The notes under the pieces are model-generated. The model had not been told where the DNA came from. It was given only the letters and a program-made list of their open reading frames with translations, and searched no databases. This document shows positions 42,401-46,751 of a stretch of DNA of 64,000 nt, piece after piece. Made by a program: the position numbers and the translations under genes. This stretch comes from Chitinophaga eiseniae. GTDB lineage: Bacteria > Bacteroidota > Bacteroidia > Chitinophagales > Chitinophagaceae. The first letter of the stretch is position 1; each line of letters opens with the position of its first letter. The stretch is from positions 558,001 to 622,000 of the forward strand of contig NZ_FUWZ01000004.1 of the NCBI RefSeq assembly GCF_900167135.1, written 5' to 3'.

Positions 42401-42662
42401 CTTTGTAATGCGCATGTTCGACATGGCCACCCATAGTTTGTTTATGGAGTATGTTGTCAGTGGCCAGGTGGACACCGCATTGACGGTGATCCGTGCGGAA
42501 GAGCGGAAGGTCACTAACGGAGATGACAGCCTGGGATGGGCGTCTTTTGCTACCCGCTCCGCATCACTGACAGCGCCAGGCGATCATATCTCCATGACGA
42601 AGGAAACCGGCGCCGCCACTGTAGCTGATCATATCAAAACACAATTGAATCATATCTTTTAA
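24444..42662 (+). CDS. Nonribosomal peptide synthetase, five modules with terminal thioesterase
   Basis: This is the last assembly-line protein (6072 residues). In order it has a TubC-like docking domain (1-65); module 1 C-A-PCP-E (87-1560); module 2 C-A-PCP (1590-2630); module 3 C-A-PCP (2645-3675); module 4 C-A-PCP (3690-4730); module 5 C-A-PCP (4745-5785); and a type I thioesterase (about 5800-6070). By-eye codes are DAWFLGNVVK (Leu, classical), DLTKIGHIGK (Asp), DAWFLGNVVK (Leu), DLTKIGHIGK (Asp) and DAFFLGITFK (Ile/Val). Module 1 epimerizes Leu, and the following C domain is the D-accepting type. The thioesterase has GHSLGG with its nucleophile at about Ser5887, LDTH for the likely catalytic Asp, and a late GDHISM His. 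It should release the peptide by hydrolysis or macrocyclization. The E domain reads HHLAVDAVSW and C3 reads HHIASDAWS, Ala replacing Gly in both. A lipoprotein peptidase gene begins 38 bp downstream. Confidence 0.97.
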   Translation: MSDFNLIDIVDLLGRAQDSGIKISYDENDLVVKVNKEQKIDSSLLKVLKDNKQHLITYFRQYHQRTAAVTGSAITAASGRSADTATPLSFSQERLWIIDQLEGSVQYHLSAALRMEGPLDRGALENALREIVNRHEVLRTVIRTSEDGGRPSQYVMEKDQWRLRIREDAEVFHDTAALQEVLRQDIAIPFDLANDHLLRAQLIVLGKEEHILVLTLHHIVSDGWSTGILVSELQALYDAYANGYTPDLAPLEIQYADYALWQRRQLGDNGLQQQLEYWKQQLAGVAPLELPLDYPRPAVQSTRGATIDFVVDDNIAHKLKQLSRQEDVTLFMTLLAAFKVLLYRYSGQEDICVGSPVSGRTRAEMETLIGLFVNTLALRSDLGGHPSFRALLQQIKQTTLSAYDHQEIPLEKVIETVVKGRNPGRSPLFQVVFALQNTPVSKAEAPGKLRLSEEKIITESAKFDLTLIMQEIDGGLKGSVEYGADLFSAATIEALIGHFKELLQSVTTTPDARIDDLLLLNKAEEQQLQLTFNDTYTDFPTDKTVLDLFREQVITRPDTVAVKSADGALSYQALEERSNRLAHYLQQQGVTAGSLVPICLERSHDLVVAMLAVIKTGAAYVPVDPSYPAARIGFMLEDTGAAIVICNEVITVGIGEKIRPVVPEREQASIDRCPATALSVTPAADQLVYVIYTSGSTGQPKGVMIEHRGLANLVHWHQRAFGVTADSRATAVSGIGFDAFGWELWPYLTAGASVFLVDDDTRIFIPALVGLHVKQQITHAFISTALVPAFIQAGAGKIQDLQYLLTGGDKLPATQVSQLPYQLVNNYGPTENSVVTTSYTLSSVNAVMTPPIGSPVSNTRIYILSPAGALSPVGVAGEICIAGTGLAKGYLNLPVLTTEKFTIHTNGERIYHTGDLGRWRADGTIEYLGRIDEQVKIRGYRIEPGEIENVLAAVKGAKQALVLAKADSAGHKRLVAYVAGDESFDKAAALAAVKSRLPEYMVPAAIIVMDRLPLTANGKIDKNALPEPAQESTATAIYTAPRNTTEEVLAAIWQELLGVQQVGIYDNFFELGGDSIITIQAVGRIRRAGYELQPRDLFVHQHIAALAAHIHAQAGRSVTGEQGTLTGTSGLLPIQQWFLQLDTAAVNHFNQSVLLGIDKKITAERLMPAIQQLVNYHDALRFVYHQQENKWQQVYGAGGGELEIADLRSVPTEALSDAITATADRYQASLDIRTGTVAKVVLIQTPDAEEANRLFIVVHHLAVDAVSWRILLEDLQQLLQGQSLPERKGSSYRQWQQALVNYGESQRGLSQAPYWERVVQQPLPLKTDKKFEGQVTVADTGNYTSQLDAQRTRQLLKDASQAYHTEINDILLTALALTLSAWNGHAAVIVGLEGHGREDINKNIDTSRTVGWFTNLFPVLLETGGNNVGETLKAVKEQLRRTPDKGLGYGVLKYLNKIPTLQGVNPWNVVFNYLGQSDNLKDEAGLFSGAPESSGADIAAGFPLQELLSVTGLVKAGQLQLDWNYSSQHFEPATIAQLAQHYLSHLEALIAHCVAVQTPVFTPSDYGLGAWVSNEDLDSFLDAPYNGTPRREQIDSLYRLSGLQEGMLFHSLYAAEGGTYTEQMTVVLEDLHVDAFVKSWNLLVEKHSILRTAFYYDRFSIPVQCVYKKVVLPVEIMDYTSFSPDEQNRLYKTLEEADLRRGFNFTEAPLMRLTLVRLHDNNFRMLWTSHHILLDGWSLPILVEGLLSGYDAFLTGGAPPSLGDDRFGEYIQYLDRLDKEAAEHYWKQYLHNLNEATLLPFIGNTTARTKGVGAYSNRKVVLDAAFTQQLSRFAQRHHITVNTLMQGVWAYLLHAYTGHSNVAYGITVSGRPDNLQSAERGVGLYINTLPLHTAVDESDNIVSWLQQLQSEQQQSREHQYNNLQQVQQWAGINGDLFDSSITFQNYPVDEVVNAKEWQLKVTGVETHPHTNYPLTIIISISAETSLMFAYNTALLEDHYLEAITGHFKQVLQQITAGTAEIVGDIELLTPTEKQRLLNTATVAYPAHTTLLDIFEEQADRVPEQTAVRCEDRVLTYHQLDKQATQLAHYLRSKGVTTGSLVPLYFERSADILIALLGILKAGGAYVPIDPDFPAERVGYMLADTAAKVIVTNKACAGKLPLTDQHIIALDGDAALLDTMPATRITREWLHGQPAYVIYTSGSTGNPKGVIVTHQNLMDYVYGLKHALPLEESRSFGLMSSIATDLGNTVVFGALATGGALHVFTKEAVNDAERIAAYFAAHPVDCIKIVPSHWKALSLPGNLLLPRKLLIFGGEALDAGVIAAIRASGNNVTVVNHYGPTETTIGKLVHVVQPDRLYEEQVPVGKPFSNTRIYVVSPTGKLSPVGVPGELYIGGDGVAARYLHQEALTSEKFVADRFLPGVASRLYRTGDLVKYLPDGNILFLGRADDQVKIRGYRVELGEIENVLVKSGLTEQAVVLAKPDSSGDKRLVAYILRGNGTDIEALQAYVKNELPDHMHPALWSFIDSFPLMANGKVDRKALPDPEEASGEQKGYAAPETSVEQKLAAIWSVLLEVEEVGRHDDFFALGGHSLLAIRLISAIRKQMEAEVTIGDVFDYPTVAALAAQLEQRKPQPPAPALVPKERPARIPLSFSQERLWFIDRMEGSIHYHVPAVLSLKGKLDSTALATALKTIVERHEVLRTVIEHEEGLAWQRILPADDWQLQIIAGTSLITEPALQDYISRLINAPFDLGNDYMLRAHLIVRQQDEYVLVVTLHHIASDAWSTGIIVEELAALYDAYATGRTPSLPERNIQYADFAVWQREYLAGSVLEDKLGYWKNKLSGTATLQLPTDFPRPAVQSTRGSLYSFRLDRNLSAALQTLSQQQGATLFMTLLAAFKVLLYRYSGQEDICVGVPTAGRTLQETEGLIGFFINTLALRSDLANEPSFITLLQQVKQTTLGAYQQQDVPFEQVVDAVVRERDISRTPLFQVMFVLQNAPQEATLTLGDLRLSQQENAHATSRFDLSWSVIEGAEGLMGSVEYCTDLFREATIQRMVGHFEQLLRTIVQTPDAVIDELTLITPQETTQLLHTFNQTTAAYPAEDTLLSLFASQVTMRPNSIALASATASLTYKTLNERAVQLAHYLQGLGVKAGDRVPVYLERTPEIVLAMLAVMKAGAAYVPVDTAYPSDRVRYMLADCGAAALITDSHHVNSVPDIDQLTVIRLDEDKGAINHYVPVADLPEVAPGQVAYLIYTSGSTGQPKGVMIPHRGLMNLVHWHQAAFRVNAHSKATAVSGVGFDAFGWEVWPYLTAGAYVYLPDNDTRVLMPSLIALHRQQGFTHAFISTAQVQEFIRAAADKILPLQYLLTGGDQLPATDVSGLSYKIINNYGPTENSVVATWYELSATDKDRAPVIGRPVSNTRIYILNRREKLCPAGIAGEICLAGDSLALGYWGRPDLTQEKFVSDPFHAGTLMYKTGDLGRWLPDGTIEYLGRLDEQVKVRGYRIELGEIESALTASGRVQQAVVLAQKDHEGNRQLVAYVVPAGDFQKTDTVAFLKKRLPDYMLPALWVTLDKLPLTANGKIDKSALPAPDMTNILTNVYVAPRSATEETLAGIWQEVLGRQQIGIHDNFFECGGNSLQVVRLIALVRSQLQVEMPIRAVFANPTVAQLAVWLATAEGKPAAAISVQARGPRIPLSFSQERLWFIHQLEGSIQYHIPQLLQLHGDLNIPALERSFQTLVNRHEVLRSVMKEEDGVVYQQVLPADTWSLEVIDNVDGYMEGGSRETYLGVLVRTPFDLSHDHPIRAHLLRLGHHQHLLVLVIHHIAADGWSMGVATRELMALYNAYAGGEALQLPELPLQYADFAIWQRAQLSADALDRKLGWWKNKMDGVAPLELPTDFTPSSTISMRGARVGMQLPASLGRQLHQLALQQDATLYMVLLTAFKVLLHRYSGQDDISVGTSAAGRTQQETQHLIGFFINTLALRSDLGNNPAFTELLQQVKQTTLDAFDHQDVPFEKIVEAVVKDRDPNRRPLFQVMFVMDNTPASPDFKLHGLALMPEEITHTTARFNIILSITEDSDGGLHAAVEYAMDLFREETILRMLGHFETLLEAIVAAPQEKVDLLPLMTGKQQQEQLAILEQTIHYPRQQTFLHWFEAVARHNPDGTALAFEGQLLSWKALEQRSALLAHYLRSKGVGANVLVPVCIDRSLDMLVAVLGILRAGGAYVPVEPDFPAERIKYMLEDTRATVMVSIGKHRDILPDIQGLEIIFQDEQQHIFNAYTTTGRLELPAPSATAYVIYTSGSTGKPKGVKITHHNLADYIAGLRAQLPVDACHSFGLLSSIATDLGNTVLFAALSIGATLHLFSKDTINDAQKVLAYFERHEIDCIKIVPSHWKALSEPGQPLLPEKLLIFGGEALEYSVTETIRAAGASCVVVNHYGPTETTIGKLLHIVNAHTEYGAFIPVGKPFSNTRAYVLNPQRQLCPVGVPGELYIGGEGVAAGYLHNETLTAERFVSEPLAAGPAERLYRTGDRVKLLPDGNILFLGRIDDQVKIRGYRVEPGEIGRILEQCPGVAQAVVIAREDNTGNKRLLGYVVPADDFDATEVFTLLRERLPDYMVPAAIIPLETFPLLANGKIDKRSLPDTETITTDTHDFAAPVTAIQQGLATIWERLLEVENVGLHDDFFALGGHSLLAIRVISAIRKQLQLEVTIGDVFDYPTVGGLAALLESREGHSQPPDLLRKERPARIPLSFSQERLWFIDQVEGSLHYHLPTVLRLRGRLDAEALARSAQAIVNRHEALRTVIASGDGESWQQILPENQWRMDTYEDPSFRKDKNALHAFVEELITKPFDLSADHMLRMQLIVLGKEEHVLVATLHHIASDGWSTGVLVKELAAFYEAYAGGREPELAPLELQYADYAIWQREHLSGEVLAGQLGYWEQKLSGVAALQLPLDHPRTALQSNRGATTTFILDRELSDQLHVLAKQEGATIFMTLLAAFQVLLYRYSGQEDICVGSPVAGRTRQELEGLIGFFINTLSLRADLSGNPSFTSLLQQVKQTTLDAYAHQEVPFEKIVDVVAKDRDLSRNPIFQVALVLQNLPDVPELELGDLVMTEEGGEHTTAKLDLTVLFREGPEGLGASVEYCADLFDADTIERMMSQFKQLLQAIVDAPGTPVGMLPLLTAADEKMLLEDFNHTAVPYPADKTIVQLFTEQARQRPNETAVLFRDQVLTYRQLDEWSDRLAIYLRSQGVKEEMRVPVCIPRSLEMMAAILAILKAGGAYVPLDPDYPAERLAFMLSESNSHITVTVHTYAAILAKERPDMLHLCVDELYDSLPAYTGAVIPDTLKAGSLAYVMYTSGSTGRPKGVLVTHRNVTSLVKEPNYVSLRPTDAILSAGSLSFDATTFEYWGALLNGGRLVLSPENSLLDTEVLKQELYEKQVTVLFITTGWFNQLVDTDVSVFAHLQAILTGGEKMSEKHVIRFRDAYPDIKISNIYGPTENTTFSLSYPIHERGLTVNTPIGIPLNNRTAYILDAALQLVPVGVAGELYVGGDGVARGYLNRDELTAERFIPHPYGKTPGDRLYKTGDMARWRADGTVEYLGRRDDQVKVRGFRIELGEVESVLLQHPQVSQTVVIAKAGENGSKRLLGYIVPKGGLEREQLATWLKERLPDYMVPSYLVQLEKLPMTANGKIDKKALPDPDTMTQPGGGYVAPATPTERALAAIWQDQLEIARIGVHDNYFEAGGNSLLAIHLIAVVRKELAGEIAISDIFDFPTIAALADVLDQRAMAKVNTAGQVKGYNGNRHILPLNSGPQASPLFFLPGGNGICEGYTTLGAALEDTGALYGLQMMGIFEGEKPLDSVPAIATQNIVWMRSVQPTGPYRLIGHSLGGQIAFEMARQLEAQGDKVEALFVLDTHVAPKRTVLDNDTLYHSLLEAFDVYKIAVKPYPEWVKALKPAIEGLEPREVIPFVLEYLKAHVPGEKEHLGFVMRMFDMATHSLFMEYVVSGQVDTALTVIRAEERKVTNGDDSLGWASFATRSASLTAPGDHISMTKETGAATVADHIKTQLNHIF

Positions 42663-42700
42663 CCCAAACCCGAATCCTCATCTTTAAAGCAAACCCTCAC

Positions 42701-44239
42701 ATGAAAATTGTTAATGTATTTGCAGCATGTATGCTCTTCGCCACGTTTGTTTCCTGTAAAAGAACAGAGTCTGTCCTGCAGGGTGGCCAGCAGCCTTCGG
42801 CCACGGAAGGCGTCGTACCAAAATCTGTTATCAATGGACTGGTATTTGAAAATCTCCACAAAACCGGCCGCTTTGACTGGAAGATGGTAAGTGACAGTGT
42901 TGTCTGGAGCGCGCTGGTACAGGGCGACAGCATCCTGTCTGTCGGCTTCCAGCCTTCCGGCACTGCCGATATCAGCCGGGAGATCGACAAAATCAATGTT
43001 AACGCCGGCGACTGGCAGGATGCCCGTCAGAAAGTATTAAGCCTTATTACCGAGGCGGAACAATTCAAAGGAGATACCAAGCTGGAGAAAGGACTGGTGA
43101 CCTATCAGTCGCCCAAGCTGCCGGTGTTCTACGTAAAAGCCAGCCGCTTTGCTACGGTGAAAGCGCTGCGCGCCTCCGCGCTGGTAAGGTATGCGGAACC
43201 GGTGGGGTATGCCCGCTACATGCAGGTACAACCTGCTTCCGGCGGCGCTACCAGCAGCTCCCTGCTCACCTTTGGCTGTGACTCCAACCTGGCCAATACA
43301 TCGCTGGTTCCCGGTGTAGACTATACGAATATCACCCCCGGCGCCAAGCAGTCGTGGAATTATGCCAATCATAACATCCCGCAGGCATGGACACAGTCCA
43401 CCGGCGCCAATGTCAAGATCATGCTGATAGATACCGGGGTGAGTCCTACACAGGATAACCTGGGCAGCAATTTCAACCAGGGCGCCTCTACCGGCCGCAC
43501 CATCGAGAAAATCAACACTTTCCCGGGTGGCACGCCGGCAGACGTATGCGGCCACGGTACCAAAATGGCCGGTGTTATTGGCGCGCCCCGCGGCACCGGT
43601 GGCAACAGCGCCGGTATCGCCTATAACAGTAACCTGATCACCGTACACGCAGCGGAAAATGTGGTGATTCTCTCTCCGGAATCAGTACAGGGTATCGGTG
43701 ACGCCTATGTGCTGGGTGGTGACAATGCCGCGGTGAAAATCATCAGCATGAGTATGGGGTCCCTGTTTTCTTTCGGTCACGTGACAGATGGTATCCGTTA
43801 TGCTTATAACAAAGGTAAACTGATGTTCTGTGCCGCCGGTACCACCAACTCCACCTTCGGGCCTTTCCTCGGTGTGGTTTATCCTGCTACCATGCCGGAA
43901 GTACAGGCGGTGACAGGTGTGAAGGATAACGGCACTTCTCCCTGTGAAGATTGTCACTCCGGCCGTGAAGTGGCTTTTGATATTATCATGGAAAAATCCA
44001 CTACCGGCAGAAATCCGCTGACTACCGCGGCTACCGGCAATCCGCCGTCTACCGTGGGTGGTTCTTCCGTGGCTACGGCCAGCTGTGCAGCCATCGCGGC
44101 GCTGGTATGGAGCAAATACCCGACATACTCCCGCGACAGCATCCTGGCCCGTATGCGTCGTGCATCCAGCTTCTATAACAATAAACATGGTCAGCTGGGC
44201 TGGGGCGTGGTAGATGCGCAGAAAGCAGTAGGTAATTGA
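42701..44239 (+). CDS. S8 family (subtilisin-like) serine peptidase lipoprotein
   Basis: This 512-residue protein starts with a short hydrophobic signal ending in a lipobox-like TFVSC, so Cys19 is probably lipidated and the enzyme is exported and membrane-anchored. After a propeptide-like region of about 200 residues, the subtilase triad is visible: Asp244 in LIDTG, His285 in GHGTKMAG and Ser456 in GGSSVAT. The ATG at 42701 begins 38 bp after the NRPS stop. A strong terminator lies directly after the gene and none was seen between the two, so co-transcription with the NRPS genes is likely. Known subtilases are broad proteases or specific maturation enzymes. A role in trimming or activating the NRPS peptide, in self-protection or in unrelated secreted proteolysis cannot be told apart from sequence alone. 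Confidence 0.93.
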   Translation: MKIVNVFAACMLFATFVSCKRTESVLQGGQQPSATEGVVPKSVINGLVFENLHKTGRFDWKMVSDSVVWSALVQGDSILSVGFQPSGTADISREIDKINVNAGDWQDARQKVLSLITEAEQFKGDTKLEKGLVTYQSPKLPVFYVKASRFATVKALRASALVRYAEPVGYARYMQVQPASGGATSSSLLTFGCDSNLANTSLVPGVDYTNITPGAKQSWNYANHNIPQAWTQSTGANVKIMLIDTGVSPTQDNLGSNFNQGASTGRTIEKINTFPGGTPADVCGHGTKMAGVIGAPRGTGGNSAGIAYNSNLITVHAAENVVILSPESVQGIGDAYVLGGDNAAVKIISMSMGSLFSFGHVTDGIRYAYNKGKLMFCAAGTTNSTFGPFLGVVYPATMPEVQAVTGVKDNGTSPCEDCHSGREVAFDIIMEKSTTGRNPLTTAATGNPPSTVGGSSVATASCAAIAALVWSKYPTYSRDSILARMRRASSFYNNKHGQLGWGVVDAQKAVGN

Positions 44240-44258
44240 TTTTTTTAAGTGGTCAGTC

Positions 44259-44300
44259 AAAGGAACTGGTGCCTCCGGGCATCGGTTCCTTTTCTTTTTA
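44259..44300 (+). terminator. Intrinsic terminator closing the NRPS-peptidase operon
   Basis: An 8-bp outer stem (AAAGGAAC at 44259-44266 with GTTCCTTT at 44285-44292) continues into an inner stem (TGGTGCC/GGGCATC) around a four-base loop. A T-rich run follows. It starts 20 bp after the peptidase stop codon. Confidence 0.8.
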
Positions 44301-44361
44301 ACAGGGTTATAGCGCTATCCCTACCCACCTGCAGGTCCAATGATCACAATCAAATAAAAGC

Positions 44362-44375
44362 CTGACAGCTGTCAG
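44362..44375. promoter_or_regulatory. 14-bp perfect palindrome upstream of the universal stress protein gene
   Basis: CTGACAGCTGTCAG is a perfect inverted repeat 49 bp before the ATG at 44425. A second palindrome, ATAGCGCTAT, lies at 44309-44318. Dyads in this position are typical operator sites, but I recognise no specific regulator for either one. Confidence 0.3.
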
Positions 44376-44424
44376 TATCCTGTTCATGGTTTGTGGCTAC
44401 CTTGGTGTAACAAAAAACAAGTAT

Positions 44425-45252
44425 ATGAAGACAATCATTGTTGCAACAGACTTTTCCGCAGCTGCCCTGAATGCTGCGTATTACGCAACAGATATGGCAA
44501 AGGCAACTGGTAAGCAGGTATTGTTATTACATGTATATACATTACCGGTGTCTTATGCAGAGGTGCCGGTGGCATTTAACCCTGACCGGTTGATGCAGGA
44601 CATACAGCAGGAACTGGATAAGTGGCAGCAACTGATGACGGATCGGGTGGCAGGCGCAGTGGTGGTGAATACGTTGCTGAAGATGGGCGCTTTTTATACC
44701 GAGCTGAAGGCAGTTTGCGACCAGGAAAGGCCTTACCTGGTAGTAATGGGAAGCCAGGGTACGACCGCGACAGAACGGTTGCTGTTGGGCAGCCATGCGG
44801 TAGCGGCCATGAAAAACCTGCCATGGCCACTGATTACAGTACCGCCCGCCTGTGTGTTTAAAGGCATTAAAAAGATGGGCCTGGCCTGCGACCTGGACGA
44901 TGTGACGACGACGGTTCCTGTAGATTTGCTGGAGTTGTTTGCCATCGATTTTCGCGCGGAGTTGCATGTATTGAACATAAAAGAGAAAAAGGAACATATT
45001 GCCACTATCCTGCAGGAGACCAGCGCTTTATACGATATGCTGGAGCCCTTGCGGCCGGAATATCATTACAGTGTTCACCCAAAAGTGGTGGAAAGTATTA
45101 CCGATGCTGTGGAAGAGCTCGGGCTGGACCTGTTGATCATGCTGCCGAAGCGGCATGACTGGTTGTACCAGTTGACCCATACCAGCCATACCAAACAATT
45201 GACTTTGCGGAGCCCGGTGCCGTTGATGGCCCTGCAGGCCGGCGACAGATAA
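44425..45252 (+). CDS. Universal stress protein, tandem-domain UspA family
   Basis: The 275-residue protein begins MKTIIVATDFS, the usual Usp first strand, so the ATG at 44425 is preferred over an upstream GTG in the same frame. Residues 1-140 form a complete Usp domain with the nucleotide-binding signature G-2x-G-9x-G(S), read as GSQG then nine residues then GS, followed by PLITVPP. The second half (about 145-275) resembles a second Usp domain but lacks a clear copy of that signature, as is common in tandem Usp proteins. It is cytoplasmic and probably acts as an ATP-binding stress or signalling protein. A 14-bp palindrome lies just upstream. The partner process is unknown. Confidence 0.9.
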   Translation: MKTIIVATDFSAAALNAAYYATDMAKATGKQVLLLHVYTLPVSYAEVPVAFNPDRLMQDIQQELDKWQQLMTDRVAGAVVVNTLLKMGAFYTELKAVCDQERPYLVVMGSQGTTATERLLLGSHAVAAMKNLPWPLITVPPACVFKGIKKMGLACDLDDVTTTVPVDLLELFAIDFRAELHVLNIKEKKEHIATILQETSALYDMLEPLRPEYHYSVHPKVVESITDAVEELGLDLLIMLPKRHDWLYQLTHTSHTKQLTLRSPVPLMALQAGDR

Positions 45253-45321
45253 GGTTTCCTAACAGCCGATTTTAGCACAAAAAGCGGAAAATGCGGCGAA
45301 ATAAGTAGCTTTGAGGACGAA

Positions 45322-45370
45322 GGGCCGGTGTAACCGCTGCAAACTTCACCCCGGACCGGCCCGGTGAAGT
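45322..45370 (+). promoter_or_regulatory. Two interleaved 8-bp hairpins before the AraC-type gene
   Basis: GGGCCGGT (45322-45329) pairs exactly with ACCGGCCC (45355-45362), and ACTTCACC (45343-45350) pairs exactly with GGTGAAGT (45363-45370). The arms interleave, and the two 3' arms abut with no linker, which makes a simple pseudoknot unlikely. Two mutually exclusive hairpins, as in an attenuator, or two overlapping protein sites would fit. The element ends 26 bp before the next start codon. Confidence 0.35.
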
Positions 45371-45396
45371 GTTGACCATTGCAGCCTGATTGTTCA

Positions 45397-45768
45397 ATGA
45401 ATGCAGTTAAAACGTCCATGAAGCAAAGTGAAAAAATTACGCAGTCATATTTCGCTTTTTTAGATAAACATATTGCTGAAGTTATCAGCGGCGAGGCGCC
45501 GCAGTTCCTGGAACTCAATCAGATCGCCAGCGCGCTGTTTGTGTCGCACGCCCATCTGACAGCCACTATACAACAAACAATGAAACATCATCCCTGTCAT
45601 TTTTATGATCAGAAGATTGTTGATGCCGCCCGGAAAATGCTGGCGGAGACGGATAAGCCGGTGGCGGAAATAGCCAATGTGTTAACCTATGATCCCTCCA
45701 ATTTCTCCAAGTTTTTTAAAAAAATGACAGGACAAACCCCCGGCCGATACCGGGCCTCTGTCCGCTGA
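45397..45768 (+). CDS. Short AraC-family DNA-binding protein (HTH domain only)
   Basis: The protein has about 123 residues and consists almost entirely of the C-terminal AraC-type double helix-turn-helix. Markers are LNQIASALFVSHAHLTATIQ for the first HTH, and VAEIANVLTYDPSNFSKFFK then GQTPGRYR for the second and the family signature. It lacks the sensor or cupin domain of full-length AraC proteins, so a ligand is not evident. The ATG at 45397 is chosen; the ATG at 45418 (MKQSEK) is an equally plausible start. It is presumably a transcription factor for local genes such as the SDR gene 150 bp downstream, which is an inference from position only. Confidence 0.85.
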   Translation: MNAVKTSMKQSEKITQSYFAFLDKHIAEVISGEAPQFLELNQIASALFVSHAHLTATIQQTMKHHPCHFYDQKIVDAARKMLAETDKPVAEIANVLTYDPSNFSKFFKKMTGQTPGRYRASVR

Positions 45769-45918
45769 CAGCGCCTTATGCGGAAGCAGATGGCCGGTAT
45801 CAGTAAACCTGGCCTGCTGTATCCTCCGCTTTTCAAAATTCCTGAAAGTTCACCATGTCCGCGGAAAGGATTTTTAGAACTTTATCCCATCGTTAAACAT
45901 TCTTAAAAAAATGTCATC

Positions 45919-46674
45919 ATGGGAAGAAACGACCTCAAAGGGAAAGTTGTGCTCATAGCAGGCGGAGCAAAGAATCTGGGCGGTCTGCTGAGCCGGGAAC
46001 TGGCGAAAAAAGGCGCTAAAATAGCCATTCACTATAACAGTGATAGTACTAAGGCGGATGCGGACAAAACACTGGAAGATATTAAAGCTGGCGGTGGTGA
46101 GGCGATCTTGTTCCAGGCTGATCTCACCAACGTGGAAAACATCCGGGCACTCTTCAACGAAGTCCGTCAGCAATGGGGAGGGATAGATATTGCGATCAAT
46201 ACTGTTGGTAAAGTGCTGAAGAAACCTTTCTCCGACACGACGGAAGCGGAGTACGACAGTATGTTCGATATCAACTCCAAAGTGGCTTATTTCTTTATAC
46301 AGGAAGCGGGTAAACAAATCAATGATAATGGTAAAATCTGCACCATTGTGACCTCATTGCTGGCAGCATTCACCGGTTTGTATTCTACCTACGCCGGTGG
46401 CAAGGCGCCGGTGGAACATTACACCCGTGCCGCCTCTAAGGAATATGGCGCCCGTGGCATCTCTGTAACAGCAGTAGCGCCCGGTCCGATGGACACGCCG
46501 TTCTTTTACGGCCAGGAGACGGATGATGCGGTGGCGTACCACAAATCCGCGTCAGCGTTGGGCGGACTGACGAAGATCGAAGATATAGCGCCGCTGGTGG
46601 AGTTCCTGGTAACGGACGGTTGGTGGATCACAGGGCAGACGATTTTTGCCAACGGTGGTTATACAACAAGATAA
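45919..46674 (+). CDS. SDR family NAD(P)-dependent oxidoreductase
   Basis: This 251-residue protein has the classical short-chain dehydrogenase layout. The N-terminal dinucleotide-binding loop reads AGGAKNLGG, a variant of TGxxxGxG. INTVG replaces the usual NNAG, the catalytic Ser lies in VTSLL, and YSTYAGGK carries the catalytic Tyr and Lys (YxxxK). The C-terminus ends WITGQTIFANGGYTTR, with the usual xGGxx ending. The length is standard. The substrate is unknown; related enzymes include 3-oxoacyl-ACP reductase-like and glucose dehydrogenase-like members. A bidirectional terminator follows, and the next gene is convergent. Confidence 0.92.
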   Translation: MGRNDLKGKVVLIAGGAKNLGGLLSRELAKKGAKIAIHYNSDSTKADADKTLEDIKAGGGEAILFQADLTNVENIRALFNEVRQQWGGIDIAINTVGKVLKKPFSDTTEAEYDSMFDINSKVAYFFIQEAGKQINDNGKICTIVTSLLAAFTGLYSTYAGGKAPVEHYTRAASKEYGARGISVTAVAPGPMDTPFFYGQETDDAVAYHKSASALGGLTKIEDIAPLVEFLVTDGWWITGQTIFANGGYTTR

Positions 46675-46699
46675 GGAACCGGTCATCCACAGTATAAAA

Positions 46700-46731
46700 A
46701 ATCCCGCTTTGCCCAGTGGCGAAGCGGGATT
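46700..46731. terminator. Bidirectional intrinsic terminator
   Basis: A 10-bp perfect stem (AATCCCGCTT at 46700-46709, AAGCGGGATT at 46722-46731) encloses a 12-base loop, with A-rich sequence on the left and T-rich sequence on the right. It lies between two converging genes and can serve both. Confidence 0.85.
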
Positions 46732-46751
46732 CGTTTTATCCGGAAGATAAT

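Noticed and set aside
41379-42434. 351-codon minus-strand frame opposite the last A-PCP-TE part
   Set aside because: It is antisense to the clearly coding thioesterase region and has no family motif; it is a shadow frame.
1-42662. Repeated near-identical segments across the NRPS genes as possible mobile or CRISPR repeats
   Set aside because: They are coding repeats of A, C, PCP and E domain core motifs spaced by module length, not short regular repeats with spacers.
45322-45370. The interleaved hairpins as a classical H-type pseudoknot
   Set aside because: The loop that must cross stem 1 would have zero bases, which is not sterically reasonable for an 8-bp stem; alternative hairpins fit better.
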